A DNA stretch of 64,000 nucleotides from CAVQCJ01 sp963849365 (GCA_963849365.1 CAWKHA010000004.1:806001-870000), one strand, 5' to 3'; positions 18,001 to 26,977 are shown, numbered from the stretch's first letter. Notes: generated by a model not told the origin, from the sequence alone. Numbers and translations: made by a program.

Positions 18001-18860
18001 GCCAGGACGACGACGAGCTCGACACCGAGCTGCCCCCGCTGTCGGACTCCGACGAGTCGTACGTCCGCGGGCTGCTGGCCTCGCTGCCCCCGGTGCCGGT
18101 CCCCGCGGATCTCGCCGCCCGCCTGGACGCCGCTCTGCTCGCCGAGGCAGCGGCCGACGCGCAGGCGGGCACCGGCCCGGCAGCCGCGGCCACGGTCGTA
18201 CCGCTGGACGCGCGCCGTGCCGCCCGTGGCGCGCGCAGCACCCGCGTGCTGCAGGTGGCGGCGGCCGGGATCGTGCTGGTGGCCGGCGGATTCGCCGTGG
18301 TGAAGCTGACCGACAACGGGTCCGGCCAGTCGACGTCGGCCGGGGTCGCCGCACCCGCCGCCAGCGCCGTCGAACAGGCCGTCGTCACGCACAGCGGGCA
18401 CGAGTACAGCGACGAGACGCTGGTCGCCGACGTCCGGTCGCTGGCCACCGCGCACGCACCGGCCGAGCGGACAGCGACCAGCGGCGGGAGCGTCTCCGTC
18501 GGGAGCCCGACGGCGACCCCGTCGGCCACGTCCCAGGCCGAGCAGCCGACCGCCACCTCCGACACCGGCGGCCCGGGCTCGGCCAAGGCGAGCCCGGTGA
18601 GGACATTCCTGTTCGGCCTGGCGTCCAGGCCGAACTCCGCCGTGGTGGCGTGCCTGGCCGCCGTGGAGGAGGGCCTCGACCAGCCGGTGACCCCGCTCGC
18701 CATGGACCAGGGCAGCTACCGCGGGCAAGCCGTCCTCGTCGTCGTCCTGCCCGGCTCGCAGAACCCCAAGACCAGCTACGACGTCTTCGTGGTCGGCGTC
18801 GGGTGCGGCGAGAACGCGGACGCCCACCTGCTGAAGTACCAGCTCGTCGAGGCCCACTGA
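17997..18860 (+). CDS. probable SigM-associated membrane protein (anti-sigma candidate)
   Basis: 287 residues from TTG 17997, behind AAGGAGG and overlapping the sigM stop. About 80 acidic cytoplasmic residues, one membrane helix at about 82-103 (VAAAGIVLVAGGFAVV) and an extracytoplasmic part with low-complexity Ser/Thr stretches. The topology and position are those of an anti-sigma factor for SigM, but the HxxxCxxC zinc motif of ZAS-type anti-sigmas is absent. Role inferred from position only. Confidence 0.75.
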   Translation: MSQDDDELDTELPPLSDSDESYVRGLLASLPPVPVPADLAARLDAALLAEAAADAQAGTGPAAAATVVPLDARRAARGARSTRVLQVAAAGIVLVAGGFAVVKLTDNGSGQSTSAGVAAPAASAVEQAVVTHSGHEYSDETLVADVRSLATAHAPAERTATSGGSVSVGSPTATPSATSQAEQPTATSDTGGPGSAKASPVRTFLFGLASRPNSAVVACLAAVEEGLDQPVTPLAMDQGSYRGQAVLVVVLPGSQNPKTSYDVFVVGVGCGENADAHLLKYQLVEAH

Positions 18861-18897
18861 GGCACTCGCCGGTCCGGGCCCGTCGCAGCCCGGTGCC

Positions 18898-18923
18898 GGA
18901 ATGTGGGGCGCCTAGGATCCGTT
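18898..18923 (+). promoter_or_regulatory. SigR/SigH-type promoter of trxB-trxA
   Basis: GGAAT at 18898-18902, 18 intervening bases, then GTT at 18921-18923: an exact match to the GGAAT-N18-GTT consensus of SigR in Streptomyces (SigH in mycobacteria). The trxBA operon is a classic member of that thiol-stress regulon. It lies 45 bases ahead of the trxB start. Confidence 0.85.
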
Positions 18924-18967
18924 AAGGGAACCGACATCCAGGCGCACAGTCCAAGAGAGGGCGCTCC

Positions 18968-19958
18968 GTGAGCACGCGACGTTCGCGACGTCATCATCAT
19001 CGGCTCCGGCCCGGCCGGCTACACGGCTGCGCTGTACACCGCCCGGGCGAGCCTGCGGCCGCTGGTCTTCGAGGGCTCGGTGACCGCCGGTGGGGCGCTG
19101 ATGACCACGACGGACGTCGAGAACTTCCCCGGCTTCCCCGACGGGGTCATGGGCCCCGAGCTGATGGACTCGCTGCGCCGGCAGGCCGCGCGCTTCGGGG
19201 CCGAGCTGGTTCCCGACGACGCCATCGAGGTGGATCTCACCGGCGACGTCAAGACGGTCACCGACTCCAGCGGTGTCGTGCACCGCGCCCACGCAGTCAT
19301 CCTGGCGATGGGCTCGAAGTACCGGGAGCTCGGCGTCGAGGGCGAGAAGAAGCTCTCCGGGCACGGGGTCTCGTGGTGCGCCACCTGCGACGGGTTCTTC
19401 TTCCGCGAGCAGGACATCGCCGTGGTCGGCGGCGGCGACTCGGCGATCGAGGAGGCGACCTTCCTGACCCGGTTCGCCCGCTCGGTCACGCTCGTGCACC
19501 GGCGGGACAGCCTGCGCGCGTCCAAGATCATGCAGGATCGCGCGTTCGCCAACGACAAGATCCGGTTCGCCTGGAACAGCGAGGTCGTCGAGCTGCTCGG
19601 CGACGAGCGCCTGGCCGGTGTCCGGCTGCGCGACACCCGGACGGGGGCGGAGTCCGACCTCGCGGTCACCGGGCTCTTCGTGGCCATCGGGCACGACCCG
19701 CGCAGCGAGCTCGTGGCGGGCCAGGTCCACCGGGACGAGAACGGCTACGTCCTGGTCCACCACCCGAGCACGCGCACGAACCTGCCGGGCGTCTTCGCCG
19801 CGGGCGACCTGGTCGACCACCAGTACCGGCAGGCCGTCACCGCGGCCGGCACCGGCTGCGCGGCGGCGCTGGACACCGAGCGCTACCTCACCGACCTCGC
19901 CGAAGTGGGCGCTACCGGCGAACCTTCCCAGGCGGTCGTCGGCAGCGTGGCCGGCTGA
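18968..19958 (+). CDS. trxB: thioredoxin-disulfide reductase, N-terminus frameshifted in this sequence
   Basis: NADPH-dependent FAD enzyme that reduces thioredoxin. The frame ending at 19958 carries WCATCDG with the redox cysteines, the NADPH motif VVGGGDSAIEEAT and the FAD motif GVFAAGDLVDHQYRQAVTAAG. The N-terminal FAD motif GSGPAGYTAALYTARASL is in the same frame, but no start codon precedes it and a TGA lies at 18969-18971. The natural GTG at 18968, behind GAGAGG, is one base out of frame. Removing one base at about 18975-18977 gives VSTDVRDVIIIGSGPAGY, just as in homologues. An ATG-free start at GTG 19080 would lose the FAD site. Likely a one-base consensus error; a true lesion is possible. 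Confidence 0.9.
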
Positions 19959-20022
19959 CCCTCCGAACGACTCCCGGCGAACCGACCGGGACCGACAGAT
20001 CCACTCCGAAAGGAACGCCACC

Positions 20023-20355
20023 GTGGGAGCCAACACCCCCGCCGTCACCGACGACACGTTCGCCGTCGACGTCCTCAAGAACGACAAGACGGTCCTCGTC
20101 GACTTCTGGGCGGAGTGGTGCGGGCCCTGCCGTGCGGTCGCCCCGATCCTCGAGGAGATCGCCACCGAGCACGCCGACGAGCTGACGATCGTCAAGGTCA
20201 ACGTGGACGAGAACCCGCGGGTCGCCGCCTCGTACGGCATCGTGTCGATCCCGACCCTCAGCGTCTTCCAGGGCGGCGAGCTGGTGAAGCAGATCATCGG
20301 TGCCAAGCCCAAGGTGGCCCTGCTCAAGGACCTCGCGCCCTTCATCACCGCCTGA
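20023..20355 (+). CDS. trxA: thioredoxin
   Basis: 110 residues from GTG 20023 behind AAAGGAACG. The active site is WAEWCGPCR, and the cis-proline segment SIPTLSVFQGGE is present. Cytoplasmic dithiol reductant, recycled by the TrxB product encoded 64 bases upstream; both should be driven by the SigR-type promoter ahead of trxB. Length and sequence are standard. Confidence 0.96.
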   Translation: MGANTPAVTDDTFAVDVLKNDKTVLVDFWAEWCGPCRAVAPILEEIATEHADELTIVKVNVDENPRVAASYGIVSIPTLSVFQGGELVKQIIGAKPKVALLKDLAPFITA

Positions 20356-20477
20356 GGCGGGTCAGCCCCGCAAGACATGGCGGACCGGGGCGGTCCCGCG
20401 GTTACGATGCGGGTCCTGCCTCGCCCCGGGACGGCCCGGGCGCGTGACGCACACAGCCTCCGGGGAGGGCATGCGCC

Positions 20478-21638
20478 ATGAGCCACCCGATCTACCGGCG
20501 TGGGGACAGCGGTCCCGCCGTCGCGGAGATCCGGGCGCGGCTCGAGCTGCTCGGGCTGCTGGCCGCCGGCCCGCCCGGGTCGGCGGCCACCGACTACGCG
20601 ACCGCGGCCTTCGACGACGCGGTGGACGCTGCGGTGCGGGGGTTCCAGCAGCAACGCGGGGCGAACATCGACGGCATCGTGGGCCCGCAGACGTGGCGGC
20701 TGCTCGACGACGCGCGCTGGCGGCTGGGGGACCGGGTGCTCTGGTTCGCGCCGAGCCATCCGCTCACCGGCGACGACGTGGCCGCCCTGCAGCAGCGGCT
20801 CCTGGACATGGGCTTCGACGTCGGGCGCGCAGACGGGATCTTCGGGCGCGAGACCGAGTCGGCCCTGCGGGAGTTCCAGCGCAACGTCGGCATCGTCCCG
20901 GACGGGACCTGCGGTCCGGCCACGTTCAAGGCGCTCGACCGGCTCGCCCGGACCGTCGTCGGCGGCGCCCCGTCCGCGATGCGCGAGATCGAGGCCATCC
21001 GCAGCAGCGGGCCCACCCTCTCCGGCAAGGTCGTCGTGATCGACCCCGGCCACGGCGGCGCCGACCCGGGCAACGTCGGGCACGGCCTGGTGGAGGCCGA
21101 CCTGGCCGAGGAGCTGGCCGCCAGGATCGAGGGACGGCTGGCGGCCACCGGGGTGACGGCCTACCTCAGCCGGTCCCACCTCGGCCCCGGCGAGCAGCCG
21201 GCCGACGAGCCGTCGCGGGCGGCCACGGCGAACGGCCTGCTGGCCCACCTGATGCTGTCGGTGCACGTCGACGGCGCCCCGACGCCCGCACCGAACGGCG
21301 TCGCCACGTACTTCTACGGGGACCGCTCGCGGGGGATCCGCTCGGAGACAGGGGCCCGGTTCGCCGGGCTGCTCCAGCGCGAGCTGACCGCCCGCACCGA
21401 CCTGCTCGACTGCGGCACCCACGGCAAGACCTGGGAGCTGCTGCGCCGCACCCGGATGCCGGCGGTCCGGCTGGAGCTCGGCTACATCACCAACCCCGGT
21501 GACGCCGCGCGGCTGGCCGACCCGGGGTTCCGCGACGTGGTGGCCGAGTCAGTGGTCGTCGCCGTCCAGCGGCTGTACCTGCCCCCGCACGAAGACGCGC
21601 CCACGGGCAGCATCCGGCTCCCGGACCTCGTCGGCTGA
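20478..21638 (+). CDS. cwlM: N-acetylmuramoyl-L-alanine amidase-like protein CwlM
   Basis: 386 residues without a signal peptide. Two peptidoglycan-binding (PG_binding_1) domains at about 8-75 and 95-150 (for example RADGIFGRETESALREFQ), then an Amidase_3 domain from about 170: VVVIDPGHGGADPGN, a Glu in LVEADLAEE, SVHVDGAP, and the C-terminal Glu in RLELGYITNPGD. In mycobacteria CwlM is a cytoplasmic PknB substrate that activates MurA and binds MurJ. Lack of a signal peptide and the position after trxA fit that regulator. Whether the amidase is active is open; the metal ligands look intact. Confidence 0.92.
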   Translation: MSHPIYRRGDSGPAVAEIRARLELLGLLAAGPPGSAATDYATAAFDDAVDAAVRGFQQQRGANIDGIVGPQTWRLLDDARWRLGDRVLWFAPSHPLTGDDVAALQQRLLDMGFDVGRADGIFGRETESALREFQRNVGIVPDGTCGPATFKALDRLARTVVGGAPSAMREIEAIRSSGPTLSGKVVVIDPGHGGADPGNVGHGLVEADLAEELAARIEGRLAATGVTAYLSRSHLGPGEQPADEPSRAATANGLLAHLMLSVHVDGAPTPAPNGVATYFYGDRSRGIRSETGARFAGLLQRELTARTDLLDCGTHGKTWELLRRTRMPAVRLELGYITNPGDAARLADPGFRDVVAESVVVAVQRLYLPPHEDAPTGSIRLPDLVG

Positions 21639-21691
21639 GCCGGTCGGCTCGACCCCCCGGAACGCACCGGCGCCGCGGCACGTCCGCCGGG

Positions 21692-22303
21692 TCAGGCGCG
21701 GTTGGCCCCCGCGGGGAACGGCCGCACCGCGCCCCGGATCCGTTCCAGCGCCCCGCCCACCGGGTCGCGCCACGTCAGCGCCGTCCGCAGGTCGAGCCGC
21801 AGCCGCGGGTTGCGGGCGTGCTCGCGGACCCGGACGAACCCGACCGCCTCGAGGTAGTCGACCGGGAGCACGCACGGCTCGTCCACGGCTCCGTACGCCT
21901 CGATGGCCCGCACCCCGCGCCTGGTCAGGTCCTTCGCGGCGGCCTGCACCAGGACGCGCCCGAGCCCGACGCCGGCGTGCTCGGGCACGACCCGCGCGGC
22001 CGTCAGCAGGACGGCGTCGGGGCCTACCGGCGAGGTGGGGAACGCCGCCGCCCTCGGGACGAACGCGGGCGGGGCGTACATCACGTACGCCGCGGGCACG
22101 TCGTCCACGTAGGCGATCAGCCCGCACGGGCCCCAGGCGCCGACGGTGGCCTCCACCCAGTCCGCCTTCAACGTCGACTGCTCGAGCTTGGCCCCCGGGC
22201 CGCCGCGCAGCCCCGGGCCCGCCTCCCAGAAGGCGCAGTCCCGGCAGGGCTGCGGAAGGTCGCCGAGCGTCTCCCGGGTGATCGGGACGATCCTGCGGCC
22301 CAC
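21692..22303 (-). CDS. GNAT family N-acetyltransferase
   Basis: 203 residues from a GTG at 22303 behind AGGACCTCC. The acetyl-CoA-binding region is VVPEHAGVGLGRVLVQAAAKD. The N-terminus has a pair of cysteines in CRDCAFWE, a feature of this actinobacterial GNAT subgroup that stands near cwlM and parB. Substrate unknown. It converges on cwlM with a 53-base gap and no obvious hairpin. Confidence 0.88.
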   Translation of the reverse strand: MGRRIVPITRETLGDLPQPCRDCAFWEAGPGLRGGPGAKLEQSTLKADWVEATVGAWGPCGLIAYVDDVPAAYVMYAPPAFVPRAAAFPTSPVGPDAVLLTAARVVPEHAGVGLGRVLVQAAAKDLTRRGVRAIEAYGAVDEPCVLPVDYLEAVGFVRVREHARNPRLRLDLRTALTWRDPVGGALERIRGAVRPFPAGANRA

Positions 22304-22375
22304 CTGGAGGTCCTTCCTGTGCGATCGGTGCGTTCCGGGCTGTCGCGTCGGTGCGGCGTCGGTGCGGGGCCCGGG

Positions 22376-22537
22376 CTAGGGGCTCGTGCGCGGCAGCACC
22401 ACCCGGTGGTCCGTCGACGGGACCGGTGCCCGGTAGCCGGACCGGCCCGCCACCGGCCGCGGGCGCAACATCTCGGCGACGAACGCGGCCAGCGCGCCGA
22501 GCAGGAGCCCGGCCACGACCCAGCGGAGCGGCTTCAT
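22376..22537 (-). CDS. 53-residue single-pass membrane protein
   Basis: ATG 22537 has a strong ribosome site (GGAGGTG, spacing about 6). The product starts MKPLRWVVAGLLLGALAAFV, so a short basic tip is followed by one membrane helix, then a charged Arg/Pro-rich cytoplasmic or external tail ending at 22376. No family recognised. The good ribosome site and clean helix argue for a real gene. It reads toward the GNAT gene and is divergent from the aminotransferase gene. Confidence 0.65.
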   Translation of the reverse strand: MKPLRWVVAGLLLGALAAFVAEMLRPRPVAGRSGYRAPVPSTDHRVVLPRTSP

Positions 22538-22706
22538 CGCGCACCTCCGGGGGGTCGGCGCGCCGCCCGACTCGCACGTGCGGCACTCTGGACACCGAAC
22601 TTCGCGTACCGACCCGGTGCTCGCCGCGCACCCGCTCGGGACGTACCTCGCACTGTATGCCGCGGGCGGACGCTCGGCAGCACGACCCGGAGGAGGTGGC
22701 GCACCG

Positions 22707-24035
22707 ATGACCGGACCCGGGCGGACGGCCGGCTCGCGCCTGGACCCCTTCGTCGGCTCGTACGCCGAGCGCTCGCGCAGCATGGTCGCCTCGGAGATCC
22801 GCGCCCTGTTCGCGGTGGCCTCGCGGCCCGAGGTGGTCTCGCTCGCCGGCGGCATGCCCAACCTGTCGGCGCTCCCGCTCGACGCGGTGGCCGGCACCTT
22901 CGGCCGGCTCGTCTCCGAGCACGGCACCCAGGCCCTGCAGTACGGCTCCGGGCAGGGTGACACCGTCCTGCGCGAGCAGGTCGCCGGGCTGCTGATGCCG
23001 CTGGTCGGGGTGCGTGCGCACCCGGACGACGTGGTGGTGACGGTCGGCTCGCAGCAGGCGTTGGACCTGGTGACGCGGGTGCTGTGCGACCCCGGCGACG
23101 TGGTTCTCGCCGAGGCGCCTTCGTACGTCGGGGCGCTGTCTGTGTTCGCGGCCTACCAGGCGCAGGTGGTGCACGTCGCGATGGACGAGGAGGGGTTGGA
23201 CCCGGCCGCGCTGCGCGAGGCGCTGGCCGGGCTGGCGGCGCGCGGGCGGCGGGCGAAGTTCCTCTACTCGGTGCCCTCGTTCCACAACCCCGCCGGCGTC
23301 ACCCAGAGCCCGAGCCGCAGGGCCGAGATCCTGGCGCTCTGCCTCGAGAACGGGGTGCCGATCCTGGAGGACGACCCGTACGCGCTGCTCGGCTTCGACG
23401 GGACCGTGCCGCAGGCGCTGCGCTCGCTCGACGAGACCGGCGTCGTGTACCTCGGGTCGTTCTCCAAGACCTTCGCGCCGGGGTTGCGCGTCGGCTGGGC
23501 AGTCGCCCCGCACGGCATCCGCGAGAAGCTGGTGCTCGCCTCCGAGGCGTCCGTGCTGTGCCCGTCGGCGTTCAGCCAGATGGCCGTCTCGGCGTACCTG
23601 CGCGAGCTCCCCTGGCTCGAGCAGGTCAAGGTCTTCCGCGAGCTCTACCGCGAACGGCGCGACGCGCTGCTGGACGCGATGGCCACGCTGCTGCCGGCCG
23701 GGACGGTCTGGACCGAGCCGGCCGGCGGGTTCTACTCGTGGGTGACACTTCCGGATGGTCTGGACGCGACCGTGATGCTGCCCCGGGCGGTCACCGCACG
23801 CGTCGCGTACGTTCCCGGGACGGCCTTCTTCGCCGGGCCTTCCAAGCCGGCCGGCCGGCGCTCGCTGCGCCTGTCGTACTGCTTCCCCGAGCCGGAACGG
23901 ATCCGCGAAGGCGTGCGCCGGCTGGCCGCCGTGGTCGAAGAGGAGCTGGATCTGGTGCAGACCTTCGGCCGGGCAGTCCCGGGGCAGCGCCACGACGGCT
24001 CGACGTCCGACGTCCCCGGGCCGGAGACCGCATGA
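22707..24035 (+). CDS. PLP-dependent aminotransferase (fold type I, class I/II)
   Basis: 442 residues from ATG 22707 behind GGAGGAGG; the open frame extends further upstream but without a ribosome site. PLP lysine is in GSFSKTFAPGLRVGW; SVPSFHNPAGVTQS and LEDDPYALLGF are typical of the 2-aminoadipate/MocR-like aminotransferases. No DNA-binding domain is attached. It overlaps the downstream ligase gene by ATGA, so the two form an operon. Preferred substrate (aromatic, branched or 2-aminoadipate) cannot be read. Confidence 0.88.
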   Translation: MTGPGRTAGSRLDPFVGSYAERSRSMVASEIRALFAVASRPEVVSLAGGMPNLSALPLDAVAGTFGRLVSEHGTQALQYGSGQGDTVLREQVAGLLMPLVGVRAHPDDVVVTVGSQQALDLVTRVLCDPGDVVLAEAPSYVGALSVFAAYQAQVVHVAMDEEGLDPAALREALAGLAARGRRAKFLYSVPSFHNPAGVTQSPSRRAEILALCLENGVPILEDDPYALLGFDGTVPQALRSLDETGVVYLGSFSKTFAPGLRVGWAVAPHGIREKLVLASEASVLCPSAFSQMAVSAYLRELPWLEQVKVFRELYRERRDALLDAMATLLPAGTVWTEPAGGFYSWVTLPDGLDATVMLPRAVTARVAYVPGTAFFAGPSKPAGRRSLRLSYCFPEPERIREGVRRLAAVVEEELDLVQTFGRAVPGQRHDGSTSDVPGPETA

Positions 24036-24997
24036 GCGCGCCGACGGTGGTCGTGCTGGCCGGCGGGCTGTCGCACGAGCGCGACGTGTCGGTCCGCTCC
24101 GGCCGTCGCGTCGCCGAGGCGCTGCGGGACAGCGGGCTCGACGTCGACGTGCTCGATGTCGACGCCGGTCTGCTGCCTGCGCTTGCCCGGCTGCGGCCCT
24201 CCGTCGTGGTGCCTCTGCTGCACGGGGCTTCCGGTGAGGACGGGTCGCTGCGCGACGTGCTCGAGCTGGTCGCGGTGCCCTACGTCGGGTCGCGGCCGCA
24301 GCCGAGCCGGACCGCGTTCGACAAGCCGGCGGCCAAGGCCGTCCTGGCTGCCGCCGGCGTCGCCACCCCGGCGTCGGTGACGCTCCCGCAGTCCACCTTC
24401 CGCGAGCTGGGCGCCCCGTCGGTGATGGCCGCGCTCGTCGACACTTTGGGTCTGCCGCTGATGGTCAAGCCCGCCGCCGGCGGCTCGTCGCTGGGCGCCG
24501 CGGTGGTGCGCACTCCCGAGGAGCTGCCGGCCGCGATGGTCGGCTGCTTCGCGTACGGCGGGACGGCCCTGGTCGAGGTGTTCGTGCCCGGGACCGAGGT
24601 CGCGGTGTCGGTCGTCGAGACCCGGGAAGGGCCGATCGCCCTGCCGGCCGTGGAGATCGTGCCCGACGGCGGTTTCTACGACTACGCCGCGCGGTACACC
24701 GCCGGCAGCACCGAGTTCTTCGCGCCGGCCCGGCTCGACGCCGCCCTGGCACAGCACTGCGCCGCGACCGCGCTCGCCGCGCACGCGGCGCTGGGCCTGC
24801 GGGACCTGTCCCGGACCGACCTCGTGGTCGACCCGGACGGCCGCGCCTGGTTCCTGGAGACCAACGTGGCCCCCGGCATGACCGAGACGTCGCTGTTCCC
24901 GCAGGCCGTGGCCGCCGCGGGGCAGGACTTCGGCGGCCTGTGGCACGCGCTCGTGGACCGCGCAGCGCAGCGACTGGCCGAGGTCGTGCCGGGGTAG
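24032..24997 (+). CDS. D-alanine--D-alanine ligase-like ATP-grasp enzyme
   Basis: 321 residues. N-terminal GGLSHERDVSVRSG, central FDKPAAKAVLAAAGVATP, LPLMVKPAAGGSSLGAAVV and C-terminal FLETNVAPGMTETSLFPQA are the Ddl family motifs. Ddl joins two D-alanines for peptidoglycan. It is shorter than typical Ddl (about 350-370), and many actinobacteria carry a second, main ddl elsewhere, so this copy may act on another dipeptide. Translationally coupled to the aminotransferase by ATGA, which hints at a shared amino-acid pathway (inference). Confidence 0.82.
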   Translation: MSAPTVVVLAGGLSHERDVSVRSGRRVAEALRDSGLDVDVLDVDAGLLPALARLRPSVVVPLLHGASGEDGSLRDVLELVAVPYVGSRPQPSRTAFDKPAAKAVLAAAGVATPASVTLPQSTFRELGAPSVMAALVDTLGLPLMVKPAAGGSSLGAAVVRTPEELPAAMVGCFAYGGTALVEVFVPGTEVAVSVVETREGPIALPAVEIVPDGGFYDYAARYTAGSTEFFAPARLDAALAQHCAATALAAHAALGLRDLSRTDLVVDPDGRAWFLETNVAPGMTETSLFPQAVAAAGQDFGGLWHALVDRAAQRLAEVVPG

Positions 24998-25025
24998 TCC
25001 GAGGCCGGCCCGGCCGGCGGCGGCG

Positions 25026-26030
25026 TCAGCCCCCCGCTGACGCGTCCGGGTCCAGCAGCCCGACGATGCGGTGGAGGTCGTCCAGCGACGCGAAGTCGAT
25101 GCTGATCCGCCCCCTGGTCCGGCCGAGGTCGACGCGGACCCTGGTCTCGAACCGGTCGGACAGCCGCCCGGCCAGGTCCTGCAGCCCGGGGGCTATAGCC
25201 CGCTTCGTACGGTTCTGTGCTGTTTTGACCTCTATCGTATCGTCACCCAGCGTGACGATCTCTTCAACCGCTCGCACGGAGAGCCCCTCGGCCACGATCC
25301 GGTGCGCGAGCCGCTCCTGGGCGTCGGCGTCGGCCAGGCCCAGCAGCGCCCGGGCGTGACCGGCGGAGAGCACGCCGGCTGCGACCCGGCGCTGCACGGG
25401 CGCCGGGAGCCGCAGCAGCCGCAGGGTGTTGGAGATCTGCGGCCGCGACCGCCCGATCCGGTGCGCCAGCTCGTCGTGCGAGCAGCCGAAGTCCTTGAGC
25501 AGCTGGTCGTACGCTGCCGCCTCTTCGAGCGGGTTCAGCTGGCTGCGGTGCAAGTTCTCCAGCAGGGCGTCGCGGAGCAGGGCGTCGTCGGCGGTCTCCC
25601 GCACGATCGCCGGGATGCGGTCCAGCCCGGCGGCCCGGGCGGCGCGCCAGCGGCGCTCGCCCATGACCAGCTCGTAGCGGTCCGCCTCCTGCGGTCGCAC
25701 CACGATGGGCTGCAGCAGCCCGACCTCGCGGATCGAGTGCACGAGCTCGGCCTGGGCCTCCTCGTCGAAGACGACCCGGGGCTGCCGCGGGTTCGGCGTG
25801 ACCGAGTCGATCGGGATCTCGGCGAAGTGTGCCCCCGGAACCGTGGCGAGGTCGGCACCGCCGCCGGCCGGGCCGCGATCGGTCAGGTCCACGGTCCCGC
25901 CGCCGTGGCCCCGCTCCGTGCCGCTGGCCGCGGACCCGTCCAGGTCGGCCGGGACCGTGGCCGACGGCGGCGGTGCGGACGGGATCAGCGCGCCGAGCCC
26001 TCGGCCCAGCCCCCCTCGCCGAACGTTCAC
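25026..26030 (-). CDS. parB: chromosome-partitioning protein ParB
   Basis: 334 residues from GTG 26030, overlapping the parA stop (GTGA). N-terminal RRGGLGRGLGALIP tail for ParA contact; CTPase/ParB box with GLLQPIVVRPQ and ELVMGERRWRAARAAG; helix-turn-helix CSHDELAHRIGRSRPQISN; a short C-terminal dimer domain. It loads at parS and spreads as a CTP-dependent clamp to hold origin regions and recruit SMC. Two parS sites lie within 1.7 kb upstream. Confidence 0.96.
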   Translation of the reverse strand: MNVRRGGLGRGLGALIPSAPPPSATVPADLDGSAASGTERGHGGGTVDLTDRGPAGGGADLATVPGAHFAEIPIDSVTPNPRQPRVVFDEEAQAELVHSIREVGLLQPIVVRPQEADRYELVMGERRWRAARAAGLDRIPAIVRETADDALLRDALLENLHRSQLNPLEEAAAYDQLLKDFGCSHDELAHRIGRSRPQISNTLRLLRLPAPVQRRVAAGVLSAGHARALLGLADADAQERLAHRIVAEGLSVRAVEEIVTLGDDTIEVKTAQNRTKRAIAPGLQDLAGRLSDRFETRVRVDLGRTRGRISIDFASLDDLHRIVGLLDPDASAGG

Positions 26031-26977
26031 GTGCGCTCCTCCTGGTTCGCCGTCAGCGGTGGTTCCTGCCGGGCGAGCTCCCGGGCCGCCTCCAGGTAGG
26101 ACAGCGCACCGCTGGAGCCCGGGTCGTACGTCATCACGGTCTGACCGTAGCTGGGCGCCTCGCTCACCCGGACCGAACGCGGCACGACCGTCTTGAGCAC
26201 CCGCTCCCCGAAGTGTGCCCGGACTTCGTCCGCCACCTGCGCAGCGAGCCGCGTCCGCGCGTCGTACATCGTCAGCAGGATCGTGGACACGTGCAGCGCC
26301 GGGTTGAGGTGAGCCCGGACCAGGTCCACGTTGCGGACCAGCTGGCCCAGGCCCTCCAGTGCGTAGTACTCGCACTGGATCGGGATGAACACCTCGTCCG
26401 CCGCCACCATCGCGTTGACCGTGAGCAGCCCCAGGGAGGGCGGGCAGTCGATGAAGACGTAGTCGAAGCGGCCCTGGTCCCCGGTGTAGGCGTCCAGCGC
26501 CCGGCGCAGCCGGGACTCGCGGGCCACCAGCGACACCAGCTCGATCTCGGCCCCGGCCAGGTCGATCGTGGAGGGCGCCGCGTACAGGCCCGGGATGCCG
26601 TCGACCGGATGAACCACCTCAGCCAGCGGCAGGCCGTCCACCAGGACCTCGTAGACGCTCGCTGTGCCGGCGGGATGCGGGAGCCCCAGCGCGGTCGACG
26701 CGTTCCCCTGCGGGTCCAGGTCGAGGACCAGGACCCGCAGTCCATGCAGCGCCAGTGCGGCGGCGATGTTGACGGTCGACGTGGTCTTGCCCACGCCGCC
26801 CTTCTGGTTGGCCACCGTCAGTACCCGGGTGGACTGCGGCGCCGGCAGGTCGCCGGCCCGGCCGGCCTGGACCTGCACGGCTGCCTGCGCCGCCTGGGCG
26901 ATGGGCGTGTCGTGGCCGCGGCCTCCTGGCCCAGTTTCACGTGAAACCGCAGGTACGCCCCCCGGCTGCTCGGTCAT
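26027..26977 (-). CDS. parA: chromosome-partitioning ATPase ParA
   Basis: 316 residues from ATG 26977 (ATGA overlap with rsmG). The deviant Walker A motif KGGVGKTT is at 59-66; DLDPQGNAS and FIDCPPSLGLLTVNAM follow. A 50-residue N-terminal extension precedes the ATPase core. The parS-like site at 26933-26948 lies inside this extension and encodes Val-Ser-Arg-Glu-Thr. Works with ParB to position the replicated origins. Confidence 0.96.
   Translation of the reverse strand: MTEQPGGVPAVSRETGPGGRGHDTPIAQAAQAAVQVQAGRAGDLPAPQSTRVLTVANQKGGVGKTTSTVNIAAALALHGLRVLVLDLDPQGNASTALGLPHPAGTASVYEVLVDGLPLAEVVHPVDGIPGLYAAPSTIDLAGAEIELVSLVARESRLRRALDAYTGDQGRFDYVFIDCPPSLGLLTVNAMVAADEVFIPIQCEYYALEGLGQLVRNVDLVRAHLNPALHVSTILLTMYDARTRLAAQVADEVRAHFGERVLKTVVPRSVRVSEAPSYGQTVMTYDPGSSGALSYLEAARELARQEPPLTANQEERT
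26933..26948. promoter_or_regulatory. parS site (near-consensus) within parA
   Basis: AGTTTCACGTGAAACC has the full 14-bp palindromic core GTTTCACGTGAAAC of the bacterial parS consensus TGTTTCACGTGAAACA, with mismatches only at the two outer bases. It is within the coding sequence for the ParA N-terminal extension. Confidence 0.88.

Noticed and set aside
26021..26036. Third parS-like sequence GTTCACGTGC at the parB start
   Set aside because: Only the central CACGTG and one arm match; the other arm lacks GAAAC.
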